DNA of 64,000 bases from Faucicola osloensis_B (GCA_964211495.1 CAXORL010000005.1:62001-126000); one strand, 5' to 3'. Shown: positions 25,390 to 35,176, numbered from the stretch's first letter. Numbers and translations: made by a program. The notes: generated by a model from the sequence alone, not told the origin.

Positions 25390-26103
25390 TTAGGCGGTCA
25401 TCGTCAAGGTAAAAGTGCTATCACCACTGTGCAAAATCAATGATGTACCCTCTTCACCCTCTACCAATTCACCCAGTTCAATCAAATGGTAAAACACATT
25501 GCGATGAATGAGCCCGTATAGCGCTGAGTCACCATTTTGGCGCACCAACAGATAAGGCTGGCTGGCTTGTTTTTGCTGTAAGTCAGCATCATGCTGGGTA
25601 GCATGGGTAAATGGCAGACCCAAACGGATCGGATGCTGCTCATCAGCAATCACCACATCGCCTTGCGTGGTGGTGAACTGCAACAAAGGTTTGCTAGTGT
25701 CACCAAATTGCTCGCTAATGACGTCCACTTGATTGACTAGCAGTGGCGCGTCTTCTACTTGAATTTGCCATTTTTCAACAGGGGTTTTTAAAAAATACTT
25801 AACGTGGTTGTTGTCATTAACCTCTGACCATAACACTTTGGCAAATAGATCAATGAGTAGTGGACGGGTGATTTGACTGCCTTCATGCCACCACTCGCCA
25901 TTGGCTTTGACCACCACATCCATCGTACCGCTGAGTTTGGGTTGCCATTTTTCAAGCGGTGGAATCTGGCGTGTCGGATGATTTGCGGCTGCTACCGCTT
26001 GCGAAGCGACCGATTGCTCGATTTGTTGGCTTAGCGCGCCTATATCAAAGTTAGAATCAAAACTGGGTTTAGATGCTACATTATTAATATCAGTATTAGT
26101 CAT
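25390..26103 (-). CDS. DUF1285 family protein
   Basis: 237 aa from the ATG at 26103 (GAGC upstream); the frame continues to 26235 but the extra 44 residues do not look like the family. Features are IPPLEKWQPKLSG, MDVVVKANGEWWHEGSQITRPLLIDLFAKVL, YFLKTPVEKWQIQVEDAPLLVNQV, all close to the DUF1285 consensus, a two-domain fold of unknown role found in proteobacteria. The N-terminal 60 residues are a Ser/Ala/Gln-rich linker. The gene lies alone; murI starts about 190 bp downstream. Confidence 0.82.
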   Translation of the reverse strand: MTNTDINNVASKPSFDSNFDIGALSQQIEQSVASQAVAAANHPTRQIPPLEKWQPKLSGTMDVVVKANGEWWHEGSQITRPLLIDLFAKVLWSEVNDNNHVKYFLKTPVEKWQIQVEDAPLLVNQVDVISEQFGDTSKPLLQFTTTQGDVVIADEQHPIRLGLPFTHATQHDADLQQKQASQPYLLVRQNGDSALYGLIHRNVFYHLIELGELVEGEEGTSLILHSGDSTFTLTMTA

Positions 26104-26650
26104 TTTATAGCTCGTATTATGGTAGTTTTTATTTAGATTAGGATTTAGCGTATTGTATGGGTTTATGAATGCCATGATGCGCTGTGTTGACATCACTTTG
26201 TGGTACATAGTAGTCAATTCAACGCTGGGTTTCAAATAGTCGCTGTTAGTACCTGTGTCGATTTATTGTATATAAGGGTGACAGATAGCATAAGACAAGC
26301 CAAATTGGATACGATAAATTAAGCCCGGCAGTCATTTTCTCCTGCAAAAATATTAGGCGGTTAAACGGTTAATCTATTATACTAAGTAGTATTTTTTCTG
26401 AATTCATATAACGATTCATTATATGTTAAAATCAAGAAAACCATTGATAACATTGCCAGCCTGTGCCAGCAATTATTTGATGAACTGATAATCAAAGGCT
26501 AACCTTCTAGATCACTAGCCTTGCAAAAATCATCGTGATGCGACTTATGTGTATTGTCAGATATAAGCTGATAAACCGCATTGGGTTAAACAATGCGCGC
26601 AAGGTTAAGCAAGTTGTCATCACTGAATTTTATTTTTCTAAGGAGTTTGT
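26104..26650. other. Intergenic region upstream of ETF-QO gene
   Basis: About 550 bp from the preferred DUF1285 start. No convincing gene is visible. It must carry the divergent promoters of DUF1285 and ETF-QO. AT-rich stretches such as ttatatgttaaaat near 26419-26432 are possible -10 regions, but I cannot assign a promoter. An exact Shine-Dalgarno (aaggag) lies at 26640-26645 for the ETF-QO gene. Confidence 0.5.
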
Positions 26651-28312
26651 ATGCAAGACATCGAACGCGAGCAAATGGAGTTTGACGTAGTTATCGTGGG
26701 TGGCGGACCTTCAGGTCTATCTGCGGCAATTCGTCTACGTCAACTTGCCATTGCTGCTGGCAATCCTGATTTTAGCGTGTGTATCGTTGAAAAAGGGTCA
26801 GAATTTGGTGCCCATATCTTATCAGGTGCGGTCATGGAGCCGAATGCACTGACTGAACTGATTCCTGATTGGAAAGAAAAAGGTGCGCCCGTTCGCGTGC
26901 AAACCAAAGGTGACCGCGTCTACATGCTCAAAAATGAGACCAAATACCGCGAATTGCCAGAAAAAATCGTCCCAAGCTTGATGCACAACCACGGCAATTA
27001 CATTATCTCTTTGGGTAACCTTGTACGTTGGTTAGCTACCCAAGCCGAAGAGCTTGAAGTGATGATGTTCCCAGGTTTTTCTGCCGCTGAAATCCTCTAC
27101 AACGAAGATGGTTCGGTTCGTGGCGTATTGACGGGTGACATGGGCGTTAATGCCGAAGGTCAACCAAAATCAGGCTATGAGCCAGGCTATGAGCTACTGG
27201 CAAAATACACCATTTTTGCTGAAGGCTGCCGTGGTCACTTAGGTAAACGCTTAATCAGCCGTTTTAACCTATCAGAAGGCAAAGACCCGCAGCACTACGG
27301 TATTGGCTTAAAAGAGCTTTGGGAAATTGACCCTGCCAAACACCAAGAAGGCATGGTGTTGCACGGTTCAGGTTGGCCACTTAGCGAGACGCATAGTAAC
27401 GGTGGTTGGTGGTTATACTTTGATGAAAACAACCAAGTGTCATTTGGTATGGTGATTGACTTGTCTTATCACAACCCTTACCTATCGCCATTTGATGAGT
27501 TACAACGCTTAAAAACCCACCCGCTCATTCGCAATATTTTAGAAGGCGGTAAACGCTTATCTTACGGCGCGCGTGCCTTGACCAAAGGCGGTTTAAACTC
27601 ATTACCAAAACTGTATTTTGCCGGTGGTGTGTTAGTGGGTGACGATGCAGGTTTCCTAAACCCAGCAAAAATCAAAGGTACTCATACCGCCATCAAATCA
27701 GGGATGTTAGCCGCGGAAGCCGTGTATGAAGCGATTGCTGCCGGTCGTCAACATGACGAAGTGCCAACTTATGAGCAAAAATTCAAAGCATCATGGCTAT
27801 ATAACGACATGTACCAAGCGCGTAACTTCGCAAATGCGATGCACCGCATGGGTATCTGGATGGGCGGTGCATTCAACTTCCTAGAGCAAAATATATTTAA
27901 TGGTAAAATGCCTCTGACTATTCGTGACAGAATGCCAGACTACGATGTGCTTGAGCGCGCAGACCACGCTTATATCCCTGAGTATCCAAAACCCGATGGT
28001 AAGCTGACCTTTGATAAATTATCTTCCGTGTTTATCTCCAATACCAACCACGCTGAAGATCAACCTTGTCACCTAAAATTAACCGATCCAGAGGTGCCAA
28101 TTAAGCGTAACCTCAAAATCTTTGCTGAGCCAGCACAGCGTTATTGCCCAGCAGGGGTATATGAAGTGGTACAAAGTGATAGCGGCGCAAAATTTGTCAT
28201 CAACTCACAAAACTGTGTGCACTGTAAAACTTGTGATATCAAAGACCCCTCACAAAACATCACGTGGGTCACGCCAGAAGGCGGTGGTGGTCCAAACTAC
28301 CCAAATATGTAA
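26651..28312 (+). CDS. Electron transfer flavoprotein-ubiquinone oxidoreductase (ETF-QO)
   Basis: 553 aa. It passes electrons from reduced ETF (from acyl-CoA dehydrogenases and similar enzymes) to ubiquinone at the inner membrane. The FAD dinucleotide motif GGGPSG is at residues 17-22. FAEGCRGHLGKRL and GGVLVGDDAGFLNPAKIKG are FAD and quinone site segments. The C-terminal 4Fe-4S cluster ligands are C499 (RYCPAGVYE), C522, C525 and C528 (NCVHCKTCD). An exact aaggag precedes the ATG. The ETF subunit genes are not in this window. A perfect palindromic terminator follows. Confidence 0.97.
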   Translation: MQDIEREQMEFDVVIVGGGPSGLSAAIRLRQLAIAAGNPDFSVCIVEKGSEFGAHILSGAVMEPNALTELIPDWKEKGAPVRVQTKGDRVYMLKNETKYRELPEKIVPSLMHNHGNYIISLGNLVRWLATQAEELEVMMFPGFSAAEILYNEDGSVRGVLTGDMGVNAEGQPKSGYEPGYELLAKYTIFAEGCRGHLGKRLISRFNLSEGKDPQHYGIGLKELWEIDPAKHQEGMVLHGSGWPLSETHSNGGWWLYFDENNQVSFGMVIDLSYHNPYLSPFDELQRLKTHPLIRNILEGGKRLSYGARALTKGGLNSLPKLYFAGGVLVGDDAGFLNPAKIKGTHTAIKSGMLAAEAVYEAIAAGRQHDEVPTYEQKFKASWLYNDMYQARNFANAMHRMGIWMGGAFNFLEQNIFNGKMPLTIRDRMPDYDVLERADHAYIPEYPKPDGKLTFDKLSSVFISNTNHAEDQPCHLKLTDPEVPIKRNLKIFAEPAQRYCPAGVYEVVQSDSGAKFVINSQNCVHCKTCDIKDPSQNITWVTPEGGGGPNYPNM

Positions 28313-28321
28313 TGATGTATC

Positions 28322-28353
28322 AAAAAAAGCCGCTAACGTTAGCGGCTTTTTTA
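28322..28353. terminator. Bidirectional terminator between ETF-QO and phoD
   Basis: aaaaagccgctaa/ttagcggcttttt palindrome around cg, with A and T runs on both sides; it closes both convergent genes. Confidence 0.9.
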
Positions 28354-28373
28354 TTGGGGTTTGTCAAATTTGT

Positions 28374-30191
28374 TTAAACCAAATAAGGCTCACCCACTTT
28401 GACACGCATGGTTTTACCAATACTGCTTGAATAAGTGGGCTTGGTAATATCGCTGACAAACACCCAGTCGCTGGTGCATTGCTCAGGGGTCACTGTCACA
28501 ATCATATAACCGCGCTGAGAGGTGTCACACCATTTTAACGTACCACCTTTGACCAGCATAGGTAAACCGAGTGATAGCTGTTTTGGGTCAACTGTTGCTA
28601 AGTATTCTTCAAAACCTGGCGATGTCACTGACTGTACCGCAAACTCCACCCCAACAGGTTCGCCTTTGACATTGACTAGATTATTTGCCCAAGCGTTATG
28701 GGTATCGCCTGCCAATACCACTAAGTTTTTTTGCATCGCGTTGGCAATACCATAAATCATTTCGCGTGCCACCGCGTAACCATCCCACGCATCTAGGTTA
28801 TAAGGGATAAATGGGGCTTGCTGCAACTGTTGTACCATACTCTGCTCTTGCGGCGTCAAGGTCGTGGGCGCGGTCTGCGCTTTTTGCATTAGGGTCAGAT
28901 AAGTGACGGCATCTACCCCCAAGGTAGGATTCATAAAGTTGAGCAGTACGGGGGCAGGAATAAACATCTGCCCCATCACCACTTGCTGACCCAGAATTTG
29001 CCAAGTCGATTTTGACGCTTGCAATTGACCTGCTAGCCAGTTTTGTTGTGGCAAACCGATCAATTGGCGACTGGTATCTTGCATTGCTGCGGTGAATTTT
29101 GCGCTATCTAAAGTGAGCTGGCCATTGGCGTCTTTAATTAAAAAATTATTGTAATCTAGCTGTTTGTCACGGGCAATGACACGGGTGTCTAGCATATGTA
29201 GACTGAGCAAATTACCAAAATCAAAACTGCGATAAATTTGCGTCATCACACTATTACGCGTGGGCATCCATTCATGATAGGCTTTCATGGCGTCCATTTT
29301 GCGCTGATTCCAATCGCCTTCATTGGGTTGGTGGTTTTCAGCACCCGCTTTATAAGTATCATTACTAATCTCGTGGTCGTCCCATACCGCAATCATTGGC
29401 ATGGCGGCATGTACAGCTTGCAAATCTTTATCGGTACGATATTGGGCATAGCGCAAGCGATAGCCAGTAATGGTGAGTAACTCCTCAACTGGGATGACTT
29501 CGCGCTTGAGCTGTGCGGCCTGGCTTGAAGCATAAGCAGGCACCGTTTTACCTTGGTCATCGATGGTATGACGACCATATTCATAGATATAATCGCCTAA
29601 GTGGATCAGCACATCGACATCGCTACGCTTGGCAATATCGGCATACGCATGAAAATACCCTGCAGGATAGTTTGAACAGCTCACCACCGCAAGTTTCACT
29701 TGACTGATATTCGTGACAGGTAGGGTTTTGGTTTTGCCAATCGGACTGGTGACACCACCACATATAAATCGATAAAAGTAAGGCGTATTCGGCTGTAAAC
29801 CCGTGGCATCCACTTTGACCGTATAATCTTGCCCACCGTTTGTTTTGCTCGTGCCTTTATGGATGATGGTGTTAAACGTATTATCACTGGCAATTTGCCA
29901 ATCGACATCAAGGCTGCTGCCACTGCTCACCGGTGTCACACGAGTCCATAAAATCACTTTGTCAGCAAGCGGGTCGCCACTGGCCACGCCATGTAAAAAG
30001 CTAACCTGCGCTGTGTTATCATTATCATCATTGTCATTATTACAGCCCGCTAGCATCATCGATGCACCTGCGGCAGTCGCAAGCGATGTTGATTGTAAAA
30101 AACGGCGACGGTTGATATTTGGGGTTGATGGCTGGGTGTCTTTAATCAAATTGTGGATAGGAGAAGTTTGCTCATCGGGTTGGTCAGTCAT
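28374..30191 (-). CDS. phoD: PhoD-like phosphodiesterase/alkaline phosphatase, Tat-exported
   Basis: 605 aa. The N-terminus carries a twin-arginine signal (NRRRFLQS, residues 27-34) followed by a hydrophobic stretch ending in a lipobox-like LAGC at C50, so the protein may be a Tat-exported lipoprotein. A PhoD N-terminal beta domain (FLHGVASGDPLADKVILWTRVTP) precedes the metallophosphatase domain with VVSCSNYPAGYFHAYADIAKR, LIHLGDYIYEYG, AVWDDHEISND and VLAGDTHNAWAN. PhoD enzymes hydrolyse phosphate mono- and diesters outside the cytoplasm using Ca and Fe. GAGGAA lies upstream of the ATG. Phosphate control is likely by analogy, but I see no Pho box. Confidence 0.92.
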   Translation of the reverse strand: MTDQPDEQTSPIHNLIKDTQPSTPNINRRRFLQSTSLATAAGASMMLAGCNNDNDDNDNTAQVSFLHGVASGDPLADKVILWTRVTPVSSGSSLDVDWQIASDNTFNTIIHKGTSKTNGGQDYTVKVDATGLQPNTPYFYRFICGGVTSPIGKTKTLPVTNISQVKLAVVSCSNYPAGYFHAYADIAKRSDVDVLIHLGDYIYEYGRHTIDDQGKTVPAYASSQAAQLKREVIPVEELLTITGYRLRYAQYRTDKDLQAVHAAMPMIAVWDDHEISNDTYKAGAENHQPNEGDWNQRKMDAMKAYHEWMPTRNSVMTQIYRSFDFGNLLSLHMLDTRVIARDKQLDYNNFLIKDANGQLTLDSAKFTAAMQDTSRQLIGLPQQNWLAGQLQASKSTWQILGQQVVMGQMFIPAPVLLNFMNPTLGVDAVTYLTLMQKAQTAPTTLTPQEQSMVQQLQQAPFIPYNLDAWDGYAVAREMIYGIANAMQKNLVVLAGDTHNAWANNLVNVKGEPVGVEFAVQSVTSPGFEEYLATVDPKQLSLGLPMLVKGGTLKWCDTSQRGYMIVTVTPEQCTSDWVFVSDITKPTYSSSIGKTMRVKVGEPYLV

Positions 30192-30350
30192 GGGATTTCC
30201 TCAAGGTTAGGCAAAGCCACAATATGAAAAGTCAAATTGTGATAAGTCAAATTGTAATAAAAAGATACGCTATCGTAAGGAAACATTAACTGACGAAGGT
30301 GACAACCGTATGACGATTGAATGAACAATTAACGGCAAATTTTAGCCAAT

Positions 30351-30378
30351 AAAAAAGCTGACCGAAGCCAGCTTTTGT
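30351..30378 (-). terminator. Terminator of the 59-aa gene
   Basis: On the minus strand, AAAGCTGG..CTTCGG..TCAGCTTT ends in TTTTTTATT. It lies 80 bp after the stop of the small gene at 30457. Confidence 0.7.
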
Positions 30379-30456
30379 GCAGCAAAACATATAGGGAACA
30401 AAACATTCAGGCAATAAAACTAGATATCAAACCTAGTCGCTTATCAAGACTAGCCG

Positions 30457-30636
30457 CTAGATACCCACGGCCGTTTTGAATGCCGATTCATCAAAATCGT
30501 CACCATGGGTCACAACGATGGTGCCATTAGGGTTAACATTGACAAACTTGACCCCTTTGATGTCTTCGGTTTTTTTGATGATTTCATCCGCAGCCGCTTG
30601 GTCTGCGATAGGTAAATCATATTTGGTTTGTGGCAT
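30457..30636 (-). CDS. 59-aa protein, possible HMA-like ferredoxin fold, no metal motif
   Basis: Begins MPQTKYDLPIADQAAADE and ends FDESAFKTAVGI. A Shine-Dalgarno AAGGA lies 9 bases before the ATG and a terminator follows the stop, so it is an independent gene. The order helix (AAADEIIKKTEDI), strand (VKFVNVNP), strand (TIVVTHG), helix (ESAFKTAV) is that of heavy-metal-associated/CopZ-type domains, but the CxxC metal-binding motif is missing. I therefore give no function. It is a single-gene unit between phoD and recG. Confidence 0.75.
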   Translation of the reverse strand: MPQTKYDLPIADQAAADEIIKKTEDIKGVKFVNVNPNGTIVVTHGDDFDESAFKTAVGI

Positions 30637-30856
30637 AACAGGTATCCTTTATATTGATAATAAAATATTGATAGTTCTATATTAATAACAGTAATATTGC
30701 CCCGTGTATAAAAAATCAACTAAAACCAATAGCCATGCAAGTGTACATTCATCCATCAGTCATATGGCATAAAATAACAAAAAATTGCGGGTGTGAATAG
30801 GCGCTTTATCCGTAAAAACAACGCTCTATCAGAATTCAAGCGCCTACTATGCGCTA

Positions 30857-33010
30857 TCACGCGTTAATGTATTTGATGGCATCGGGTGTCCAATGGCTGA
30901 TGTATTGCTGCACTTGTGATTTGCGATTTTCATCAGCAATTAGGTACTTAGCAATCGCTTGCGCCACGATTAGCAAGCTTTCATCTCTGGCTAGGTCACT
31001 GACATAGTAGCTATCAAACCCTGTCTGCCGTTTACCCAACAGCTCCCCTGCACCGCGCAGTTCCAAGTCTTTTTGCGCAATCACAAAGCCATCATTGCTA
31101 TCTCTCAGCACATTGAGCCGCTCGATACCCGTTTCTGACAATGGCGTTTGATAAAGCAATACACAAAAGCTTTTTTGCTTGCCACGCCCCACGCGTCCGC
31201 GTAGCTGGTGCAATTGCGATAACCCCAATCGCTCAGCATTTTCAATCACCATCAGCGAGGCATTGGGCACATCGACCCCAACTTCAATCACAGTGGTAGC
31301 CACCAGCAAAGCGGTTTTACCGGCTTTAAAATCCGCCATGACCGCTTGTTTGTCATTGGGTTTCATTTTGCCATGCACCAAACCAATGTTGAGATTGAGC
31401 CTGTCATTCAAATCGGCATAGGTCGCTTCAGCGGCTTGCGCATCAAGCACGTTAGACTCTTCGACCAGTGGGCACACCCAGTAAGCTTGTTTGCCTTGCT
31501 CGCAGTTGGCAGCGATACGTTCAATCACTTCATCGCGTCGGTCACGGCTTATGGTGACGGTGGTGATGGGGGTGCGGTTGGGCGGCAGTTCATCAATGAT
31601 GGATGTATCCATATCACCAAATGCACTCATGGCAAGGGTACGCGGTATGGGTGTGGCTGTCATAATCAGCTGATGCGGTGTGGTATGCGCCAAGCCTTTA
31701 TCGACCAGCGCCATTCGCTGCTCCACCCCAAAACGGTGCTGCTCATCGATAATCACCAAGCCTAACTTGGCAAAATTGACATGCTCTTGAAATAGCGCAT
31801 GCGTACCGACCACGATTTGTACCTCGTTGTCTTGTACTTGTTGCAAGGCTTTTTCACGCGCTTTGGCTGTTTGCTTACCCACCAGCCAACCCACACCGAT
31901 GCCAAGCGGTTCAAACCAGCTTTTAAAGTTATTAAGATGTTGCTCCGCCAAAATCTCTGTCGGTGCCATCACCGCCACTTGCCAGCCACTATCAAGCGCA
32001 TAGCACGCCGCCAAAGCTGCTACCAAGGTTTTGCCTGCGCCAACATCGCCTTGCACGAGTCGCAGCATGGGCACTGACGTTGACAAATCTTTGACGATTT
32101 CCGCCACGACCCGATTTTGGGCATGGGTCGGGGTAAAAGGTAAATTGGCTAACAGGCGATTGGCAAGCGCGCTTGTGGCATCGCAGCGCGGTGCTTTGTG
32201 CTGATAAAGCTGTTGTTTGCGATACAGTAGACTCAGTTGGTGCGCGAGCATTTCTTCGATAATGAGCCGCTGACACGTCGGATGACTGCGATTTTTTAAC
32301 GCCTCTAATACCAAAATCTGCTTGTTCAAATCGGTATAAATCGGTGGCTGATGGATAAAGCTAATGGCTTCTAGCAAGCTAAACTCCCCAAATGGGTTGT
32401 GGCTACCTGCCAGTAACGGAAACTGTTGGCTCAGCGCGCTTTGTACAATTTGCCACTCAGTGTCGCTGATAGTAGCCATCACAGGATTGGCTTGTTTAAC
32501 CGTTTGCAGCGCAAGTCGAATCAAGCTACGCAGTTTATTTTGGTGCAAGTTTTTGACCGTTGGATAAACAGGTATCAGCCCTGTATTGGTCAGGGGTTGA
32601 TGTCCAGTAATAATTTCATATTCAGGGTGGCTGATTTGGGTGCCATACTTACTGATACTGATTTCACCAAAAACACGCAAGGTATTGCCCACTGCCATGG
32701 TTTCGGTCAGTCCACGATAGACTTTGAAAAAGCGTAATGTTGTTTGCGCTGTCCTATCTTGCAATGTCACGCTGAGGCCCATCTTTTTGTTGTCGACGCG
32801 GACAACGGTGCCTTGTAGCAATGCCGATTGTCCATCGACGACATCACACATGTTGACCAGTCGGCTGCGATCTTCATAATCACGCGGCAAATGTAGCAAC
32901 AAATCAAACACGCGCTCGATACCTAGTTGGTCAAGCTGTTCAGCGATTTTGCTACCCACGCCAGCAAGCGCGGTGACAGGGAGGTTAAAGATGTCAGGTT
33001 TTAGCGTCAT
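30857..33010 (-). CDS. recG: ATP-dependent DNA helicase RecG
   Basis: 717 aa. RecG remodels stalled forks and branch-migrates Holliday junctions. The N-terminal wedge/OB domain (about 1-240) is followed by the DEAD/H core with Walker A GDVGAGKT (near 321-328), Walker B VIIDEQHRFG, motif III MTATPIPRTLAMS, and the RecG-specific TRG region (DGFVIAQKDLELRGAGELLGKRQTG). It reads divergently from the NYN-LOTUS gene, 97 bp away. Its size is close to E. coli RecG (693 aa). Confidence 0.97.
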   Translation of the reverse strand: MTLKPDIFNLPVTALAGVGSKIAEQLDQLGIERVFDLLLHLPRDYEDRSRLVNMCDVVDGQSALLQGTVVRVDNKKMGLSVTLQDRTAQTTLRFFKVYRGLTETMAVGNTLRVFGEISISKYGTQISHPEYEIITGHQPLTNTGLIPVYPTVKNLHQNKLRSLIRLALQTVKQANPVMATISDTEWQIVQSALSQQFPLLAGSHNPFGEFSLLEAISFIHQPPIYTDLNKQILVLEALKNRSHPTCQRLIIEEMLAHQLSLLYRKQQLYQHKAPRCDATSALANRLLANLPFTPTHAQNRVVAEIVKDLSTSVPMLRLVQGDVGAGKTLVAALAACYALDSGWQVAVMAPTEILAEQHLNNFKSWFEPLGIGVGWLVGKQTAKAREKALQQVQDNEVQIVVGTHALFQEHVNFAKLGLVIIDEQHRFGVEQRMALVDKGLAHTTPHQLIMTATPIPRTLAMSAFGDMDTSIIDELPPNRTPITTVTISRDRRDEVIERIAANCEQGKQAYWVCPLVEESNVLDAQAAEATYADLNDRLNLNIGLVHGKMKPNDKQAVMADFKAGKTALLVATTVIEVGVDVPNASLMVIENAERLGLSQLHQLRGRVGRGKQKSFCVLLYQTPLSETGIERLNVLRDSNDGFVIAQKDLELRGAGELLGKRQTGFDSYYVSDLARDESLLIVAQAIAKYLIADENRKSQVQQYISHWTPDAIKYINA

Positions 33011-33107
33011 ATCATAAGCTTAGATGCGCTGTCCATGATAAAAATAGCATGAAAAAACACCAAATTAAGTTAGAATACATAGCGACACAATTTACGCTTT
33101 ATAACCG

Positions 33108-34193
33108 ATGAACTCAACAAATTTATCATTTAATAATATTGCTGTTTTGATTGATGGCGATAATATCAATGCAAAAAATATTGAAAGTATTCTAGCTAAG
33201 GTCAGTACCCTTGGCACAATCGCCTGCAAGCGAATTTATGGCGACTTTAAACAAGGCAAACTAACAACTTGGGATGATATATCACTGAAGTTATTGCTTG
33301 AACAAGTACATATTCCCGCCTACGTTAAAGGTAAAAATTCGACTGATATCGCCTTAGCTATTGATGCCGTTGACTTATCTTATCTTGATTACGACTGTTT
33401 TTGTATCGTCTCATCAGACAGTGACTTTAGCATATTAGCCAAAAACTTACGTACCAAAGGCAAGAAAGTGTTTGGCTTTGGCAAATCGACTACCGTAGAG
33501 TCGTTTAAAGTCGCTTGCGATGATTATTTTGTAATGGATGATACAATACCGCCAGAGCGAAGCAATAGCGCGACCAAACCAACACCAAGTCAACAGTTAA
33601 CTGATACATCTTTTACTCAAAAGTTGGCTATGAATGAAAGCGCATCTGAGCCGCCTATCACTCGCGTAATGCCGCAGCAACTAAAACAAGACACAGCTTT
33701 ATTAAATGCCTGTCGGCAAAGTATCCAACATCATCGAAAAAATAATGGTTGGTCAAATTTTTCCAACGTTGTCAGTTATTTAAATAGCGATTACCCGAAA
33801 ATTTCTCCCAAAAATTATGGTTATAGTAAGTGGCGCAGCTTGTTTAATCAGATAGATTTATTTGAAACCCAAATGCAAAACAATCTGTTAATGATTCGAC
33901 AAAAACCGAGTCAAAATAAGACAAAAAATCTGCCAACCGATGCGACCACGCTCATTCAAGAGCAAAAATTGCTCGATGATATTTATGAGATTTTCGCCAG
34001 ACCTATCATCAAAAAAACTTTGACTAAAAACCAAGGTTGGCTACATATTGGACAGTTTGGCAGCGAGCTTAAAAACAAAGGCTATAACCCCACCCAATTT
34101 GGGGTTAAAAATTTTACCAAATTGGCAGAAAATATTGGCATTTTAAAAGTTAAAAAACAATCCAGTGTCATTATGATTGCTCTACGTACTTAG
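33108..34193 (+). CDS. NYN-domain (LabA/PIN-like) protein with two OST-HTH/LOTUS domains
   Basis: 361 aa. Residues 8-140 form a NYN domain, a PIN-like ribonuclease fold: acidic residues D16 and D18 (LIDGDN), D80 (STDIALAIDA) and D104/D106 (VSSDSDFSILA) match the metal-binding positions. A polar linker (145-195) leads to a first LOTUS/OST-HTH domain (about 200-260, NGWSNFSNVVSYLNSDYPKI then YGYSKWRSLFNQ) and a second (about 283-355, QGWLHIGQFGSELKNKGYN then FGVKNFTKLAENI). LOTUS domains bind RNA, reportedly G-rich or quadruplex RNA, so an RNA-directed nuclease is inferred. No clear Shine-Dalgarno is seen. The next gene follows after 7 bases. Confidence 0.88.
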   Translation: MNSTNLSFNNIAVLIDGDNINAKNIESILAKVSTLGTIACKRIYGDFKQGKLTTWDDISLKLLLEQVHIPAYVKGKNSTDIALAIDAVDLSYLDYDCFCIVSSDSDFSILAKNLRTKGKKVFGFGKSTTVESFKVACDDYFVMDDTIPPERSNSATKPTPSQQLTDTSFTQKLAMNESASEPPITRVMPQQLKQDTALLNACRQSIQHHRKNNGWSNFSNVVSYLNSDYPKISPKNYGYSKWRSLFNQIDLFETQMQNNLLMIRQKPSQNKTKNLPTDATTLIQEQKLLDDIYEIFARPIIKKTLTKNQGWLHIGQFGSELKNKGYNPTQFGVKNFTKLAENIGILKVKKQSSVIMIALRT

Positions 34194-34200
34194 GCTTGCT

Positions 34201-35097
34201 ATGAAACCGCTTTCTTTTTTTGCCCCGATAACTACTAGCATTTGTTTTACGGTTACCGCCTGCACCCAAACGCCAGTGATACCCACCCAACCTAGTAAAC
34301 CACCTGCTAAACCATCAGTAAAACCCAAAATCGCCCTTGTATTAGGCGGTGGCGGCGCCAAAGGTTTTGCTCATGTCGGCGTCATCAAGGTACTGGAAAA
34401 AAATGGCATCACCCCCGACTTAATCGTCGGTACTAGTAGCGGCAGTCTAGTCGGTAGTTTATACGCCAGTGGCAAGTCCGCTAGCGAACTTGAAGACATC
34501 GCGACCCATGTTAGCAATAATGAATTGCTCGATTATAGCTGGAGCAAACAAGGCTTTATCGAAGGTATCAAATTACAAAACTGGGTCAATACCCAAGTCG
34601 ATAATCGACCGATTGAAAAACTCCCCATCCGTTTTGCCAGTGTCGCCACCGATTTAACCACCAAGCAAAAAGCCGTCTTCGATAAAGGCAATACCGGTCT
34701 TGCGGTGCGGGCATCGAGTAGCGTGTATGGCGTTTTTGTACCGCCACGCATCAACAATAAACGCTATGGCGATGGCGGTCTGACAAGCCTTGTGCCTGTG
34801 CAAACTGCCAAACAAATGGGCGCAGATATTATCATCGCGGTAGATGTTTCAAGCCCGCCAAAAAACAGTCATCCACAAGATTTTTGGGCGCTACTGGATA
34901 AGACATTTGCCGTCATCCCCAATCAAGCAAACGCTGCTGAAATTAAATTAGCGGACGTGGTGATACGCCCAGCCGTTGGTGATATTGGCACAACCAATAC
35001 CGTAGCTAGAGAATCGACAATAAAAGCCGGGGAAATTGCAACCTTAGCAAAGCTCAGCGATATTGAGAAAAAAATCGGCAAGTTTAAAAAATTTTAA
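34201..35097 (+). CDS. Patatin-like phospholipase, lipoprotein (RssA-like)
   Basis: 298 aa from the ATG at 34201, 7 bases after the NYN stop. A signal peptide ends in lipobox VTAC with C21 as lipidation site. The patatin domain has the oxyanion loop GGGGAKG (49-55), the nucleophile S79 in GTSSG and the second dyad member D191 in YGDGGL, so the Ser-Asp dyad is intact. The segment SVATDLTTKQKAVFDKG is typical of RssA/YchK-type bacterial patatins. A lipase or lysophospholipase acting at the envelope is inferred. The lipoprotein form is less usual than cytoplasmic RssA. A terminator follows directly. Confidence 0.92.
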   Translation: MKPLSFFAPITTSICFTVTACTQTPVIPTQPSKPPAKPSVKPKIALVLGGGGAKGFAHVGVIKVLEKNGITPDLIVGTSSGSLVGSLYASGKSASELEDIATHVSNNELLDYSWSKQGFIEGIKLQNWVNTQVDNRPIEKLPIRFASVATDLTTKQKAVFDKGNTGLAVRASSSVYGVFVPPRINNKRYGDGGLTSLVPVQTAKQMGADIIIAVDVSSPPKNSHPQDFWALLDKTFAVIPNQANAAEIKLADVVIRPAVGDIGTTNTVARESTIKAGEIATLAKLSDIEKKIGKFKKF

Positions 35098-35132
35098 CTA
35101 AAAAAACCGCTCATTCAATTGAGCGGTTTTAT
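35098..35132. terminator. Terminator after the patatin gene
   Basis: aaaccgctca / tgagcggttt stem around ttcaat with flanking A run and a T run; it can serve both convergent genes. Confidence 0.85.
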
Positions 35133-35176
35133 GCGTTGAGCCCTTCTAGGCATTGCTTCTAGGCATTGAGCGCTTA

